Assembly: GCA_947038195.1 (NCBI GenBank)
Contig: CAMQVI010000002.1
Location: 1-64,000 of the forward strand
Direction: 5' to 3'
Source of the DNA: an uncultured Brevinema sp.
GTDB taxonomy: Bacteria; Spirochaetota; Brevinematia; Brevinematales; Brevinemataceae
DNA length: 64,000 bases
Shown: piece after piece, positions 38,064 to 48,728 of the stretch
Layout of the letters: the number at the start of each line of letters is the position of its first letter
Numbering within the stretch: position 1 is the first letter of the stretch
Translations under genes and position numbers: made by a program
The notes under the pieces: model-generated
The model's input: only the letters and a program-made list of their open reading frames with translations
Database searches by the model: none
What the model was told of the DNA's origin: nothing

Positions 38064-39521
38064 TTAGTATTCAATACTTCTATAGATGAGATACCCATTT
38101 TTATAGATAGCGAAAGCAAACTGTCTTTTATCTTGTTGTTCTTCGAGGAACACTTTGAGAGTTTCTACATTAGGAATAGGGGTGTTATTAACAGCCACTA
38201 CGATATCCCCTTGAGAGAAAATAAAAGAAAAGGGGCTATTGACATCGATTTTCTTGACCACTACACCTTCTGTCGCCCCATTGCTACGGAAATCGTTTGG
38301 GGAGGGAGTCCCAAATAATATTCCTTTAAAAGAAACACTAGAGCTGGGGTTTTCTGTTTCTTCTGGATCTGTTGTATTTTCAGCCCTTACAAGAGCAGAA
38401 GGACGCAATCCCAAACTAACAATGATATTATGACGCGTATTGTTTCTTAAAACTTCTATTTCTACACTTTGCTTAGGATTTTTTCCAGCAATAAGCTCTG
38501 TCAAGTGGCTGGGACTATTAACGATCTCACCATCTACTTTAGTAATAATATCACCTTGTTTAATACCTGCATCAAAAGCTGGGCCTCTATTTTCTAGAGA
38601 AGATACTAATACCCCTTCATCAGCTTTTAATCCTATAGACTGTCTTGAGATAGCATCTAAGGCTTGAGGCACTACCCCTAAAAATCCTCTTTCTATCGTC
38701 CCTGTGGTAAATAATTGATCAGCAATGCTTCTGGCTACATTAATAGGAATGGCAAAGCTTATCCCCTCATAACCACCGCCTTGAGAACGTATAGCCGTAT
38801 TAATCCCAATCGCTTGCCCTTTTATGTTAAGGAGAGGGCCTCCAGAGTTACCAGGATTGACAGCCACATCTGATTGGATAAATCGTTGTAAACCGGGAAG
38901 GATACCCTCTCTCCCTAGTCCACTAACAGCACCGAAAGTAAAGGTACTAGATAGTCCAAAAGGATTTCCTATTGCTACTACGAGATCTCCTACTTGAGTT
39001 TCATCAGAATTTCCTATAGGTACTACAGGTAAGTCTGTTCCTTCTATTTTCAGAAGGGCAATGTCTAACTCTGTATCAGCACCGATGAGCTTGGCGTCAA
39101 AGCTTCGTCCATCTGCTAAGGTGACTCTAATAGCAGTGGCATCTTGTACCACATGCCAATTCGAAAATAGATAACCATCAGGAGTTATAATAAAGCCAGA
39201 GCCTACGGAATTATATTGATGTCGAAGATTTTCTCTTTCGCCAAAGAAAAACTGGAAAAAAGGATCGCCATTCACATTAGATGGAACACTTTGAGTTCCA
39301 TCTATATCTATACTAACCACTCCTGGGGTAATATTAGTGGCAATAGATCTAAGGACTGTTTGTAGATTGAGGACAGAGTTGAGTTCTTCAAGATTTTCAA
39401 TGGAGGAATTACTAGTTGAAATATCTAAGGTTTTCTTTTGGGCTTGGAGAACACTAAATCCTGTAATAGTTACCCCTATAAGAAGGAGTGATAATATATA
39501 TTTGGAATATTTTTTTAGCAT
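38064..39521 (-). CDS. HtrA/DegP-like trypsin-family serine protease with PDZ domains
   Basis: SNWHVVQDA, TELDIALLKIEG, VNPGNSGGPLLN, PDZ GFLGVVPQAL; ATG 39521 has SD gaggtg. Confidence 0.95.
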   Translation of the reverse strand: MLKKYSKYILSLLLIGVTITGFSVLQAQKKTLDISTSNSSIENLEELNSVLNLQTVLRSIATNITPGVVSIDIDGTQSVPSNVNGDPFFQFFFGERENLRHQYNSVGSGFIITPDGYLFSNWHVVQDATAIRVTLADGRSFDAKLIGADTELDIALLKIEGTDLPVVPIGNSDETQVGDLVVAIGNPFGLSSTFTFGAVSGLGREGILPGLQRFIQSDVAVNPGNSGGPLLNIKGQAIGINTAIRSQGGGYEGISFAIPINVARSIADQLFTTGTIERGFLGVVPQALDAISRQSIGLKADEGVLVSSLENRGPAFDAGIKQGDIITKVDGEIVNSPSHLTELIAGKNPKQSVEIEVLRNNTRHNIIVSLGLRPSALVRAENTTDPEETENPSSSVSFKGILFGTPSPNDFRSNGATEGVVVKKIDVNSPFSFIFSQGDIVVAVNNTPIPNVETLKVFLEEQQDKRQFAFAIYKNGYLIYRSIEY

Positions 39522-39616
39522 AGATAACACCTCATTATGTATTTATTATGTTTGTTTTACCTTTAAATAATTAAAGTATTTTCAAAGAAAAAAAGATTCG
39601 AAATAGAACAATCTTT

Positions 39617-40090
39617 TTAGGACAATCTTATATAACCACAAAACGCAACAGATAAAGCATCTGCCACATCATCTGGATGAGGGGGCTCTGGTAATTGGAG
39701 GAGAAGGGTAATAGCCCTAATCATTTGAGTTTTATCAGCAGCTCCATAACCAGAAACTGTTTTTTTTATTGATGTGGGAGCAACTTCAGACACTTCCATA
39801 TTATTCTTTTTAGCAAGAAAACGAAGTACGCCTCTTGCTTCTGATACTTGTAGGACGGTAGTGGTATTCCTACCCATAAATAATTTTTCCATAAAAAGAT
39901 GTTGGGCTTGGTAGCGTTTAAATAATTCATCAAAATCGTTCCCCAATTCTAGAATACGATCACAAAAAGAGAGATTTTTAGAAGTAGAAACCAATCCATA
40001 AGCCAATACTTTGAAGCTTCTATTTTCTTTCAACTCCAAAAAAGCATAGCCAGCTCTATCATAACCGGGATCTATCCCACAAATAATCAT
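39617..40090 (-). CDS. ruvC: Crossover junction endodeoxyribonuclease RuvC
   Basis: IICGIDPGYDRAGYAFLE, MEKLFMGRNTTTVLQVSEARGVL, APTSIKKTVSGYGAADKTQM, HPDDVADALSVA. Confidence 0.95.
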   Translation of the reverse strand: MIICGIDPGYDRAGYAFLELKENRSFKVLAYGLVSTSKNLSFCDRILELGNDFDELFKRYQAQHLFMEKLFMGRNTTTVLQVSEARGVLRFLAKKNNMEVSEVAPTSIKKTVSGYGAADKTQMIRAITLLLQLPEPPHPDDVADALSVAFCGYIRLS

Positions 40091-41298
40091 TTTTTATCTT
40101 CTTCAGGTTTCTCAGTGTCCCATCGAAGAAGGATCACTTTTTCTTTTCTATCTATAAGGTAATTATAGAGATTACCATCTTCGTCAATAAAATAATCATA
40201 TAATATATAGTAAGAAGAGTGTATAGGGGTGTATATAATAGATTCTGTTTGATCTCTTGAGTCAAAAACACGGATTTTCATGGTATCTTCTTTCTCATCA
40301 TAACTTTGCAAGTGTATTCTTCCCAATTTATCTATACCTAAAATCGATTCAGTTATACTTGTGCTATGGAAAACTTCTTCAGTAAAATCATTTTCTAAAA
40401 TAGAATAAATATTCATAGAAGACCATATATTATCCATCATAGGCAAAACCGTTTCCCCAAGAGCATTGGTAGTGGGTTGGTATTCGCTTAGTACTACTAA
40501 TTGTTCATTGTGCATATAATTATCTGCAGAAATAACATGACCTTGGTAATTAGTGTCTTGGATATTAGTATCAATACTTACTGTTTTTGTATTAAACTCA
40601 AAATTCAAGTCTCCTGTTTTGGAATAACGTCTAACTACTTGGTAAGGCATTTCATTAGTAAGAATATTAGGGCGAAAATTAAGATAGATATTGGCGAAAT
40701 CATCTCCAGATATTTTTACAGGGTAGGGCATGGGCTTAGAGTTAATCCCTGTAAATCCTATACGATATAAGTAATCTCCTCTAGAGGAAAACTTATAAAG
40801 ATAAAAATTATTTTCAGAGATCTTTTCGAGATTGATTAAAAACTCATCATAGGTATCTATGGCAGCCGTTTGGTTGCTATAGTTCTGTACTTCGTAAGAT
40901 TCTATATCTTGAATAGAAGCTAAAACGTAGATGTCGTTAAAAACGTCTACATACACATCATAAGGTCGAGCAAAACTATAATTCTTCCCTTCTCTAGGGA
41001 TAGAAAGAAGAGGGTGATCTCCAGCTGCTTTCATAGAAAAAACATTAACTCTTTTATTATAAGAATCAGCTATATAAACTTTCCCATTATAAACGGCTGG
41101 TTTAGGAATATCGATCAATAGATTGTCTGTAAAACCTCGTCTATTAGGGTAATTTTCTAAAATAGGGATATTACTCCCGACTTCATTTTCTTCAAAGCCC
41201 AAATTAGCCTCAAATACAGCAGTATAAGAAACAGTTTCTTTATTTTGACAAGCGTTTAAGAGCATCAAAATAAAAATACCTATAAAATATTTAAACAT
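40087..41298 (-). CDS. Lipoprotein with NHL/6-bladed propeller-like repeats
   Basis: Lipobox LLNAC; KVYIADSYNKRVNVFS, FARPYDVYVDVFNDIYVLA repeat style. Confidence 0.7.
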   Translation of the reverse strand: MFKYFIGIFILMLLNACQNKETVSYTAVFEANLGFEENEVGSNIPILENYPNRRGFTDNLLIDIPKPAVYNGKVYIADSYNKRVNVFSMKAAGDHPLLSIPREGKNYSFARPYDVYVDVFNDIYVLASIQDIESYEVQNYSNQTAAIDTYDEFLINLEKISENNFYLYKFSSRGDYLYRIGFTGINSKPMPYPVKISGDDFANIYLNFRPNILTNEMPYQVVRRYSKTGDLNFEFNTKTVSIDTNIQDTNYQGHVISADNYMHNEQLVVLSEYQPTTNALGETVLPMMDNIWSSMNIYSILENDFTEEVFHSTSITESILGIDKLGRIHLQSYDEKEDTMKIRVFDSRDQTESIIYTPIHSSYYILYDYFIDEDGNLYNYLIDRKEKVILLRWDTEKPEEDKK

Positions 41299-41315
41299 TT
41301 TTCTTCCTAGTAAAT

Positions 41316-41347
41316 AAATAGTACCGTTATAAACGGTACTATTTATT
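41316..41347 (-). terminator. Intrinsic terminator after ftsZ
   Basis: AAATAGTACCGTT-ata-AACGGTACTATTT. Confidence 0.82.
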
Positions 41348-41348
41348 T

Positions 41349-42914
41349 TTAATAATTTGAATCACTTTGGATACGTTTTCTACGTCTCAAAAAAGCAGGT
41401 GTGTCGAGATCTGAAGCCATAGGAGGAACGCCCCCTACAGAACGTCTTGTTTCAGAAGAGTCAAAACTATCATATATTTGAGGATCTTCTTTTCTTACAG
41501 AAAAATCAATACTTCTTCTTTCCCCCAATCCTGATCGAGAAAAATCTCTAGCCACTTGATTTTTAGTGGGAGGGGCTGATCTCAATCCCCAATCTTCCTC
41601 TCTATCAATATAATCCTGAGATTGAGCAAATTCTTGAGGAGATTGTTCAAGAGCATGCATACTATGCAAGTCTTCTAGAGTGTTAAAAGCAGGAGCTTTC
41701 TCTATAGGTTTTGGATCTTGTATTTCTCTAACTAAGTCCGTTGCTACAATAATGATCCTTACTTGATCTTTTAAATTTTCGTCAAAATCCAATCCCATGA
41801 TGATTTCGGCATCAGGTCTACAGAATTTAGAAATAGCTTCAGCAGCTTCATGGAATTCTTTCATATCGAAATCATTTCCACCAATAATTTTAGCTACCAT
41901 AGCACCAGATTGTCTGAAGGTATTATTTTCGATAAGAGGATTTGCTAGGGCTTCTGAAGCGGCTTTAAGAGCACGTCCATCACCTTTAGCTTGACCTATG
42001 CCCATGATGGCTTCCCCTCTATTAGAGAGAACCGTTTTCACATCGTTAAAGTCTACATTAATAATAGCTGTTTCACTGATGATACCAGCGATGCCCTGTA
42101 CAGCTTGTTTGAGAACATCATCAATTTTTTTGAAAGCATCTTTAACAGAGGTATTTTTCTCTACAATCTCAAAAATACGAGAATTAGAAATAACCAGCAT
42201 TGTATCCACATGATTTTTTAATTTATCAATCCCTTCAAGGGCTGTTTTTTGTCTTTTTGTTCCTTCAAAAGAAAAAGGAAGAGTTACTACAGCGACCACA
42301 AGACATCCTGCTTCTTTAGCGACTTGGGCGATAATAGGGGCTGCACCTGTTCCTGTTCCGCCACCCATACCAGCAGTGATGAATACCATATCTGTATCTT
42401 TTAATTGTTGCCCAATTTCTTCAGCACTTTCAATGGCAGCTTTTTCTCCGATTTCGGGTTTAGCGCCAGCGCCTAAGCCTTTGGTGATTTTAGCGCCAAT
42501 AGCAATACGATTAGGAGTGAGAGATTTTTTCAGTACCTGTACATCTGTATTAATAGCTAGGAATTCTACCCCAGCAACGGAATCTTCCATCATTCTATTA
42601 ATAGCGTTACAGCCTGCTCCACCTACCCCTAAGACTTTAAGTTTTCCACCTATACTTAAGCCACCAAAGGTATCTTCTTCTTGTACTATAGGTTTTATTA
42701 CGGGAGGTGTTGGAATATGAGTAATAGGGGGTGTGGGAATATCTGCTATTACACTTGGTGAGAAAAATATTTCCTCTTGTTTTACAGGTTCTGATTCTTG
42801 TTTGGAAGGAACTTCGTTAAACATGGTGAAAATATCAGGGTCGTGCTCTGAATCTTGAGAAAAATCTGCATTTTCCTCTCTTCCAGCACTCCATAGTTCT
42901 TCAAAGTAAGACAT
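41349..42914 (-). CDS. ftsZ: Cell division protein FtsZ
   Basis: GVGGAGCNAINRM, ITAGMGGGTGTGAAPIIA, NVDFNDVKTVL; C-terminal TPAFLRRRKR. Confidence 0.97.
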   Translation of the reverse strand: MSYFEELWSAGREENADFSQDSEHDPDIFTMFNEVPSKQESEPVKQEEIFFSPSVIADIPTPPITHIPTPPVIKPIVQEEDTFGGLSIGGKLKVLGVGGAGCNAINRMMEDSVAGVEFLAINTDVQVLKKSLTPNRIAIGAKITKGLGAGAKPEIGEKAAIESAEEIGQQLKDTDMVFITAGMGGGTGTGAAPIIAQVAKEAGCLVVAVVTLPFSFEGTKRQKTALEGIDKLKNHVDTMLVISNSRIFEIVEKNTSVKDAFKKIDDVLKQAVQGIAGIISETAIINVDFNDVKTVLSNRGEAIMGIGQAKGDGRALKAASEALANPLIENNTFRQSGAMVAKIIGGNDFDMKEFHEAAEAISKFCRPDAEIIMGLDFDENLKDQVRIIIVATDLVREIQDPKPIEKAPAFNTLEDLHSMHALEQSPQEFAQSQDYIDREEDWGLRSAPPTKNQVARDFSRSGLGERRSIDFSVRKEDPQIYDSFDSSETRRSVGGVPPMASDLDTPAFLRRRKRIQSDSNY

Positions 42915-42992
42915 TTCGTCCTCCCATAGCTTTAAGCATATTTATTATCATATATTATCGGAATATTTCATTTTTTTATTAGCTTTTATTAT

Positions 42993-44267
42993 CTAGAAAA
43001 ATTCGTTAAACCAGCCTTGTATTCTACTAACAATTGTTTGAAAGTTTTTATCTTCATCAGGGCTACCCATAGGTCCTAATTTATTAACCACTTTTTGTGG
43101 ACTATTTTGTTGACTATATTGTAGCCCATAAAGAGCCAATCCCGTAGCTGTTGCATAAAAAGGATTGTTAATAAATTCGTTCAATCCTCTCAATTTACTA
43201 GGCACACCTATACGTACAGGTAATTGAAAAATTTCTTCTGCTAAATTTTCTATAAATTCTGTAGAAGCCACTCCCCCTGTAAGAATGATACCTGCAGAAA
43301 GATGAGGTTTCAAGCCTGTTTTTTCTATTTCTTCGTTAACGAGGAATAAAATTTCTTCTAAACGAGGTTGTATAATTTCTGCAATAAGTCTTCTACTTTC
43401 TACTCTTTCTGTTTTTCCATTAGGAGATAAAATCTCTATTTGAGCTTGAAGGGGAACCATATCGGCAATAGCTGCCCCAAAATCACATTTGATTTGTTCC
43501 GCAATATGAGCAGTTGTTTTCATTCCATAGGATATATCATTAGTTATGTGAGCGCCCCCTATAGAGAGTTGCCCAGTGTGCTTAATACCATTTTCAGAGT
43601 AGATCATAAAATTAGTTGTTCCAGACCCAATATCTACCAATATACAACCTTCTTCTTTTTCCTCTTCTTTAAGGACAGCCCTAGACGTTGCTAGAGATTT
43701 TAGAACAATATCAGCAGTATTAAATCCAGCTTTATAAACACTTTTAATGAGATTATTAATAGAGCTAGCGGCTACAGTTATAATATTTACTTGTACTTCT
43801 AAACGAGACCCTGCCATACCTATGGGGTCTTTAATCCCTACTTCATCGTCGACGGTGTAGGATTGCGGTAGTGTGTGAATAATTTCTCTGTCGGGAGGGA
43901 TGACAATAGTAGTTGCTGCTTCAATAACCCTCTGAACATCTGTTTGATCTATTTCTTTATGGGAAGATATTGCGATAATCCCTTTACTTTTAGTGGATTC
44001 TATATGTCCGCCAGAAATCCCTAAAATTACAGAATCTACGGTAAGCCCCGCTTGTAATTCTGCTTTTTCTATAGCGGCTGTCGTAACCAAAGCTACTTGT
44101 TCTAAATTTACAACGACACCCTTTCTGATACCTCGAGAAGGAACATTAGCAACACCCAATACTTCAGGTTGCCCTTGCTCGTCTAATCTACTAATCACGG
44201 CACAAATTTTACTCGTTCCTATATCTAATCCTACAACGACACCGTAGGTTTGATTTTCCTTTGTCAT
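42993..44267 (-). CDS. ftsA: Cell division protein FtsA
   Basis: VVGLDIGTSKICAVI, VDIGSGTTNFMIY, GIILTGGVAS; adjacent to ftsZ. Confidence 0.96.
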   Translation of the reverse strand: MTKENQTYGVVVGLDIGTSKICAVISRLDEQGQPEVLGVANVPSRGIRKGVVVNLEQVALVTTAAIEKAELQAGLTVDSVILGISGGHIESTKSKGIIAISSHKEIDQTDVQRVIEAATTIVIPPDREIIHTLPQSYTVDDEVGIKDPIGMAGSRLEVQVNIITVAASSINNLIKSVYKAGFNTADIVLKSLATSRAVLKEEEKEEGCILVDIGSGTTNFMIYSENGIKHTGQLSIGGAHITNDISYGMKTTAHIAEQIKCDFGAAIADMVPLQAQIEILSPNGKTERVESRRLIAEIIQPRLEEILFLVNEEIEKTGLKPHLSAGIILTGGVASTEFIENLAEEIFQLPVRIGVPSKLRGLNEFINNPFYATATGLALYGLQYSQQNSPQKVVNKLGPMGSPDEDKNFQTIVSRIQGWFNEFF

Positions 44268-44281
44268 GTTATGCTATCCTC

Positions 44282-45007
44282 TTAATTATAAATACCTACA
44301 GCACTATTTTTGTCACTATAAATATCCACACTCTTGGGCAATTTTGTTATATTATTTTCTTCTATAGTTTTGGCAATACGCATTGCTTTTTCAATCAACT
44401 CTTCCGTAAGGATTGTTTTGTCTATATAAAATTCTGATTTCAATCCCTTAAGACGAAAGTAGGTTTCTCTATTTTTATTAATACGAATTGATTCAATAGA
44501 AACTGTATTTGTGCTTGTTAAAGCAGAAATCATTTGTAAAAGGTACTCGTCAGCGATTTGTTTGCCATTAATAGCGACCCCGAAGGATACACTAATCTCA
44601 GGAGAAATACCGCTAGGATTAATGGGTATAATTACCCCTTCTTTATCCACGGTAAACACAGTGTTAGCCGTTTTTAATTGAGCTATAGGTGTTCTTTCTA
44701 TTATTTCTATTTTTAGAATATTAGGATAATTTTTAAATATTTTAGCTTCTTTTACTAATTCTAAACTTTCTAATTCATATTTTAAATCTTGAAGATTTAG
44801 AGTGTTAATACTTGTGTTTCTATAAGAGTCTACAATTGTGTTAAATTGAACATCCTTAGATATCCCAGCCCCACTAATAGCTATGTTTTTAATCATAAAT
44901 GCAGAGCTATATTTATCTAAAAGCTCAAAAACCCCTTGGTGTAAGACAATACTAAAAGTAATCAATAATAAAATAAATAAAGCGGACAGTTTGTGCTTTA
45001 AGTGCAA
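44282..45007 (-). CDS. ftsQ: FtsQ/DivIB-type cell division protein
   Basis: N-terminal TM, POTRA-like domain, position between ddl and ftsA. Confidence 0.8.
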   Translation of the reverse strand: MHLKHKLSALFILLLITFSIVLHQGVFELLDKYSSAFMIKNIAISGAGISKDVQFNTIVDSYRNTSINTLNLQDLKYELESLELVKEAKIFKNYPNILKIEIIERTPIAQLKTANTVFTVDKEGVIIPINPSGISPEISVSFGVAINGKQIADEYLLQMISALTSTNTVSIESIRINKNRETYFRLKGLKSEFYIDKTILTEELIEKAMRIAKTIEENNITKLPKSVDIYSDKNSAVGIYN

Positions 45008-45930
45008 GAAAATCTCTCCTTAGCATTATTAACAATATTAGTTACAAAGTCGCTCATACTTATATTAGCTACTTTTAACATAGCAGGAATATCACTTGTG
45101 TGTGTCATTCCAGGTGCTGTATTTATTTCTAAATATTTAGGGCCATTTTTAGTGAGAATAAGATCGATACGGACACAATCCCTTAATTGGAACTCTTCAA
45201 ATATCTTTAGCGCATCATTTGTTATTTGTTTTAATAGTTGATCGTCTATAGGGGCAGGGATAATAAACTCTGTCATTCCTGCTGTATATTTAGCTTCATA
45301 ATCATAAAATTCTTTTTTGGATTTCAATTCTAAAATAGGGAGTACTTTTACTTGCTTTTGATATTCCACAATCCCCACTGTCATTTCTCTTCCCACCAGT
45401 AATTCCTCTACTAGGCAAGAGGGGTATTTTTCAAGATGATTTTCTAATAATTCTTTCGCTTCTTGTTTGCTATGAAGAATAAGCGTTCCCACACTAGATC
45501 CTTCACTGCTGGGTTTAATAAATACAGGGTAGCCTATATCGTCTATCTTTTGAAGATTTTCTTTTAGATTGCTCCCTGTGACAAATCCTCTAGCACAAGG
45601 GATATCAATAGCTTGAAAAACTTTTTTAGTCATCCCTTTATCCATTGTTAAAGAGCTAGCCATAATATTAGACCCTGTGTAAGGAATATTATAGCTTTCT
45701 AAAAGACCTTGTATACAGCCATCTTCTCCCTTTGTTCCATGGAGAATAGGATATACTATATCAAATTTTTTCAATTCTTGTACATTAAAACCAAAATCTA
45801 TAGGATCAAAAAGAGTAGTATCAAAACCCGCTTCTTTAAGAGCTTTATATAAATTCTGTCCAGAACGAGTTGAGATTTCTTTTTCAGCAGATACGCCCCC
45901 CGCTAGAAGAGCAATTTTATACGACGGCAT
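44998..45930 (-). CDS. ddl: D-alanine--D-alanine ligase
   Basis: ALLAGGVSAEKEIS, FIKPSSEGSSVG, YEAKYTAGMTEFIIPA, EINTAPGMTHTSDIP. Confidence 0.96.
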   Translation of the reverse strand: MPSYKIALLAGGVSAEKEISTRSGQNLYKALKEAGFDTTLFDPIDFGFNVQELKKFDIVYPILHGTKGEDGCIQGLLESYNIPYTGSNIMASSLTMDKGMTKKVFQAIDIPCARGFVTGSNLKENLQKIDDIGYPVFIKPSSEGSSVGTLILHSKQEAKELLENHLEKYPSCLVEELLVGREMTVGIVEYQKQVKVLPILELKSKKEFYDYEAKYTAGMTEFIIPAPIDDQLLKQITNDALKIFEEFQLRDCVRIDLILTKNGPKYLEINTAPGMTHTSDIPAMLKVANISMSDFVTNIVNNAKERFSCT

Positions 45931-46021
45931 ACCACATCCCTTAAAATATATAGAATTATACCTATCCTATATTATGAGAGATTATTCTAGTTTCGTCAAA
46001 GTTTTGCCAAGAGTTTTTAAA

Positions 46022-46048
46022 GAAAAAGGTAGATCGTAAGATCTACCT
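46022..46048 (-). terminator. Intrinsic terminator overlapping the glgA stop codon
   Basis: Minus strand AGGTAGATC-ttac-GATCTACCT-TTTTC; the TAG stop lies in the 5' arm. Confidence 0.85.
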
Positions 46049-47533
46049 AGAATAAGTGGCGCTTAGTGCTTCATCATACATATCAATATAGCCTTTAGCG
46101 GAGCGTTTCCAAGACCAATCTTCTTTCATCCCCGTCTTGACGATTTTATCCCAAGCAATTTTGTTTTCTCGCCACATAGTAGTGGCTTTAAGAATAGTTC
46201 CATAGAGATCTGAAGGGTGGTAATTAGAGAATACAAATCCCGTTTTTCCATCACTAACAGAGTCAGCTAAGCCCCCTGTTCTATGAACAATAGGAACGGT
46301 TCCATATCTTAGACTGTACAATTGATTAAGACCAGAAGGTTCGTATTGAGAAGGCATAAGGAACATATCAGAAGCAGCTTCTATTTCATGAGACCTTTCT
46401 ATACTAAATCCAATAGTGACATTCATAAGACTAGGATACTTTTCGGATAATTCTAAAAGACGATTCTCATACTCTTTTTTCCCTGTCCCTAAAATGGTAA
46501 AAGCTATTTTTTGTTTCAAAAGATCTTCTACACACTCTAAAAATATATCCAAACCTTTTTGATCATAGAGCCTTGTAATCATTCCAATAAGAGGAGTGTC
46601 TTTTGTTAGTTTAATTTTATTTTCTTTAGCGTAGAGGGCTTTGATTTTTTCTTTATTAGCTAAAGTTTCTAGGGTATAATTTAATTGATACTTTTCTTTA
46701 AGCACAGTATCAATACTAGGATCCCATTCTGTATAATCTACCCCATTCATAATACCACGAAAAATCGCCAATTCTTCTTGTTTTTGAATAATACCTTCGA
46801 GTCCAGAGCCCAAGCTTTCTGTTTTAATTTCCTCAGCATAGGTTTTACTAACCGTATTAACAGCCTTAGAAAACACAATTCCACCTTTCATAAAATTAAT
46901 ATGCCTATAATACTCTAAGCCGTCCACGTGGAAATATTTCCAATCAACGCCTAATAGAGAATATTGATCAACAGGAAAAACTCCTTGATAAGCAAGGTTG
47001 TGAATAGTAAACACCGTTCTCGTGTTAAAAAAAGCTGAAGAGTATTCAGGAAGTGCTTCTTTGAAAAGAGGAATAAGCCCCATATGCCAGTCATGGCAAT
47101 GAATAATATCAGGTATCCAAGAAATAATTTTACATGTTTCCAGCACGGCTCTATCAAAAATAACAAAACGGAGGAGGTTATCTGGATGATCTTTCCCCGT
47201 TTCTGAGTCTGTATAAGGGTGTTCTCTATCAAAAAATTCAGGAATATCGATAAACATAAAGAAGTTTTCTTGATACAGTACTTCTTCAATTGTAAAAGCG
47301 TAGATTCTATCATGTAACTCTATACTTGCATGATAGGTATTTTCTACCTTGATATTATGTTTTTTCATGTATTCGGTAACTGATCTATATTTAGGTATAA
47401 TAATACGGACATCTTCTTTTTTTTGTATAAGGGCCTTACTAAGAGCACTAACCATATCAGCCAATCCTCCTACTTTAGCGAAAGGAACAGCTTCTCCACT
47501 AGCAAACAAAACTTTTCTTTTAAGGTTTTTCAT
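46043..47533 (-). CDS. glgA: Glycogen synthase
   Basis: SGEAVPFAKVGGLADMVSALSKAL, HCHDWHMGLIP, MPSQYEPSGLNQLYSLRYGTVPIVHRTGGLADSV. Confidence 0.96.
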   Translation of the reverse strand: MKNLKRKVLFASGEAVPFAKVGGLADMVSALSKALIQKKEDVRIIIPKYRSVTEYMKKHNIKVENTYHASIELHDRIYAFTIEEVLYQENFFMFIDIPEFFDREHPYTDSETGKDHPDNLLRFVIFDRAVLETCKIISWIPDIIHCHDWHMGLIPLFKEALPEYSSAFFNTRTVFTIHNLAYQGVFPVDQYSLLGVDWKYFHVDGLEYYRHINFMKGGIVFSKAVNTVSKTYAEEIKTESLGSGLEGIIQKQEELAIFRGIMNGVDYTEWDPSIDTVLKEKYQLNYTLETLANKEKIKALYAKENKIKLTKDTPLIGMITRLYDQKGLDIFLECVEDLLKQKIAFTILGTGKKEYENRLLELSEKYPSLMNVTIGFSIERSHEIEAASDMFLMPSQYEPSGLNQLYSLRYGTVPIVHRTGGLADSVSDGKTGFVFSNYHPSDLYGTILKATTMWRENKIAWDKIVKTGMKEDWSWKRSAKGYIDMYDEALSATYSR

Positions 47534-47547
47534 AAAAACTCCTTACT

Positions 47548-47580
47548 TATAGATATATTTTTAATATAAATATATCTATA
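47548..47580. repeat. Perfect 13-bp inverted repeat upstream of glgA
   Basis: TATAGATATATTT-ttaatat-AAATATATCTATA. Confidence 0.75.
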
Positions 47581-47617
47581 TATTATATTTTAGCATAAAT
47601 ATAAATAATTACAAGAA

Positions 47618-48292
47618 TTATTTGTTATTTAGGATAAAATAAATAAATTCCAAATCTTCATGAAAGGTTAATTTTATATTATTTTTCTCACCGGGGTAAG
47701 TGTAGACTTTTTGGAAAGAATGAGCATAAACCCCAGAACAATCACTATAGTCTTCTAAAGAGTCTTCGAGATTAAGATGAGCTACCAACAGTTGTTGAAA
47801 ATCGAAAGTTTGAGGGGTTTGAGAAATGACGAATTTCTCTCTTTTTTGTCTTGTGGATAAAGATTTGTCGTCATTCAATAACCACAAAGAGTCAGAAAAA
47901 GCAACAATAGGGGTAGCCGATTTTTTTTCTTGAGCTAATTCAATAGAATCGAGTATCATTTTTTCACTAACTAATAACCGAGCCCCATCATGCACAAGAA
48001 CAATGTTAGGGTTAACATCTTTTAACAAGTTGAGTCCATTGAGAACACTGTGTTGACGAGACTTCCCTCCTACACATACTGTAATATTTTTTATAGAAAT
48101 ATAGTGCTTTTTCATTAATGTAAAATAATCTTCAGGAACAACTACTACTATTTTTTGACAGAATTTTTGCATTTTTTGGACACTATAATCGAGTACCATT
48201 TTATTATTAATAAGAGTGAATTGTTTTAGGGTATCGCTTGGGTAGCGACTGCTAGAGCCACCAGCTACGATTATACTTGCTATTTTCATCAT
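47618..48292 (-). CDS. ispD: 2-C-methyl-D-erythritol 4-phosphate cytidylyltransferase
   Basis: IIVAGGSSSRYPSDTLKQF, VLVHDGARLLVSEKMI, QTPQTFDFQQLL, EDYSDCSGVY. Confidence 0.93.
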   Translation of the reverse strand: MMKIASIIVAGGSSSRYPSDTLKQFTLINNKMVLDYSVQKMQKFCQKIVVVVPEDYFTLMKKHYISIKNITVCVGGKSRQHSVLNGLNLLKDVNPNIVLVHDGARLLVSEKMILDSIELAQEKKSATPIVAFSDSLWLLNDDKSLSTRQKREKFVISQTPQTFDFQQLLVAHLNLEDSLEDYSDCSGVYAHSFQKVYTYPGEKNNIKLTFHEDLEFIYFILNNK

Positions 48293-48301
48293 ATATTATC
48301 A

Positions 48302-48336
48302 AAAAATAAAAGGCATTATTAATACCTTTTATTTTT
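48302..48336 (-). terminator. Intrinsic terminator after secG
   Basis: AAAATAAAAGG...CCTTTTATTTT. Confidence 0.65.
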
Positions 48337-48342
48337 ATTTAA

Positions 48343-48663
48343 TTATTCGCTAATAGGAAGAGGAACGATATCTTCAGTAGTTTCTTCTACTGGGATAGTT
48401 TGTTCTATGGTATCACCTGTTGGAGCAGCGCTTACTTCTGTTGCTCTAATAAAATGAATAGATAACAATAAAGCACTAACGATAAAAATAGTGACACAGT
48501 AGGTAGTGAATTTTACAAGAACTTCGTTAGAGCGAGCGCCAAAAGCACCGGCTGTGATATTAGAAGAAAACATTCCATTATCGGCTCCATTAGATTGTAG
48601 TAAGATAGCGGGAATGAGCAATACAATAGAAATTATGAAAAGAGTAAGAAGAAAAATAATCAT
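48343..48663 (-). CDS. secG: Preprotein translocase subunit SecG
   Basis: IPAILLQSNGADNGMFSSNITAGAFGARSNEVLVKFTTYCVTIFIVSALLLS. Confidence 0.88.
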   Translation of the reverse strand: MIIFLLTLFIISIVLLIPAILLQSNGADNGMFSSNITAGAFGARSNEVLVKFTTYCVTIFIVSALLLSIHFIRATEVSAAPTGDTIEQTIPVEETTEDIVPLPISE

Positions 48664-48728
48664 TTAAGATCTCCAAATGTGTTATACACTATATATTTCC
48701 TTTATTATACTGTATCTTGTTAAAAAAA

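Noticed and set aside
41797-44247. Plus-strand ORFs opposite ftsZ and ftsA
   Set aside because: Antisense shadows of conserved genes
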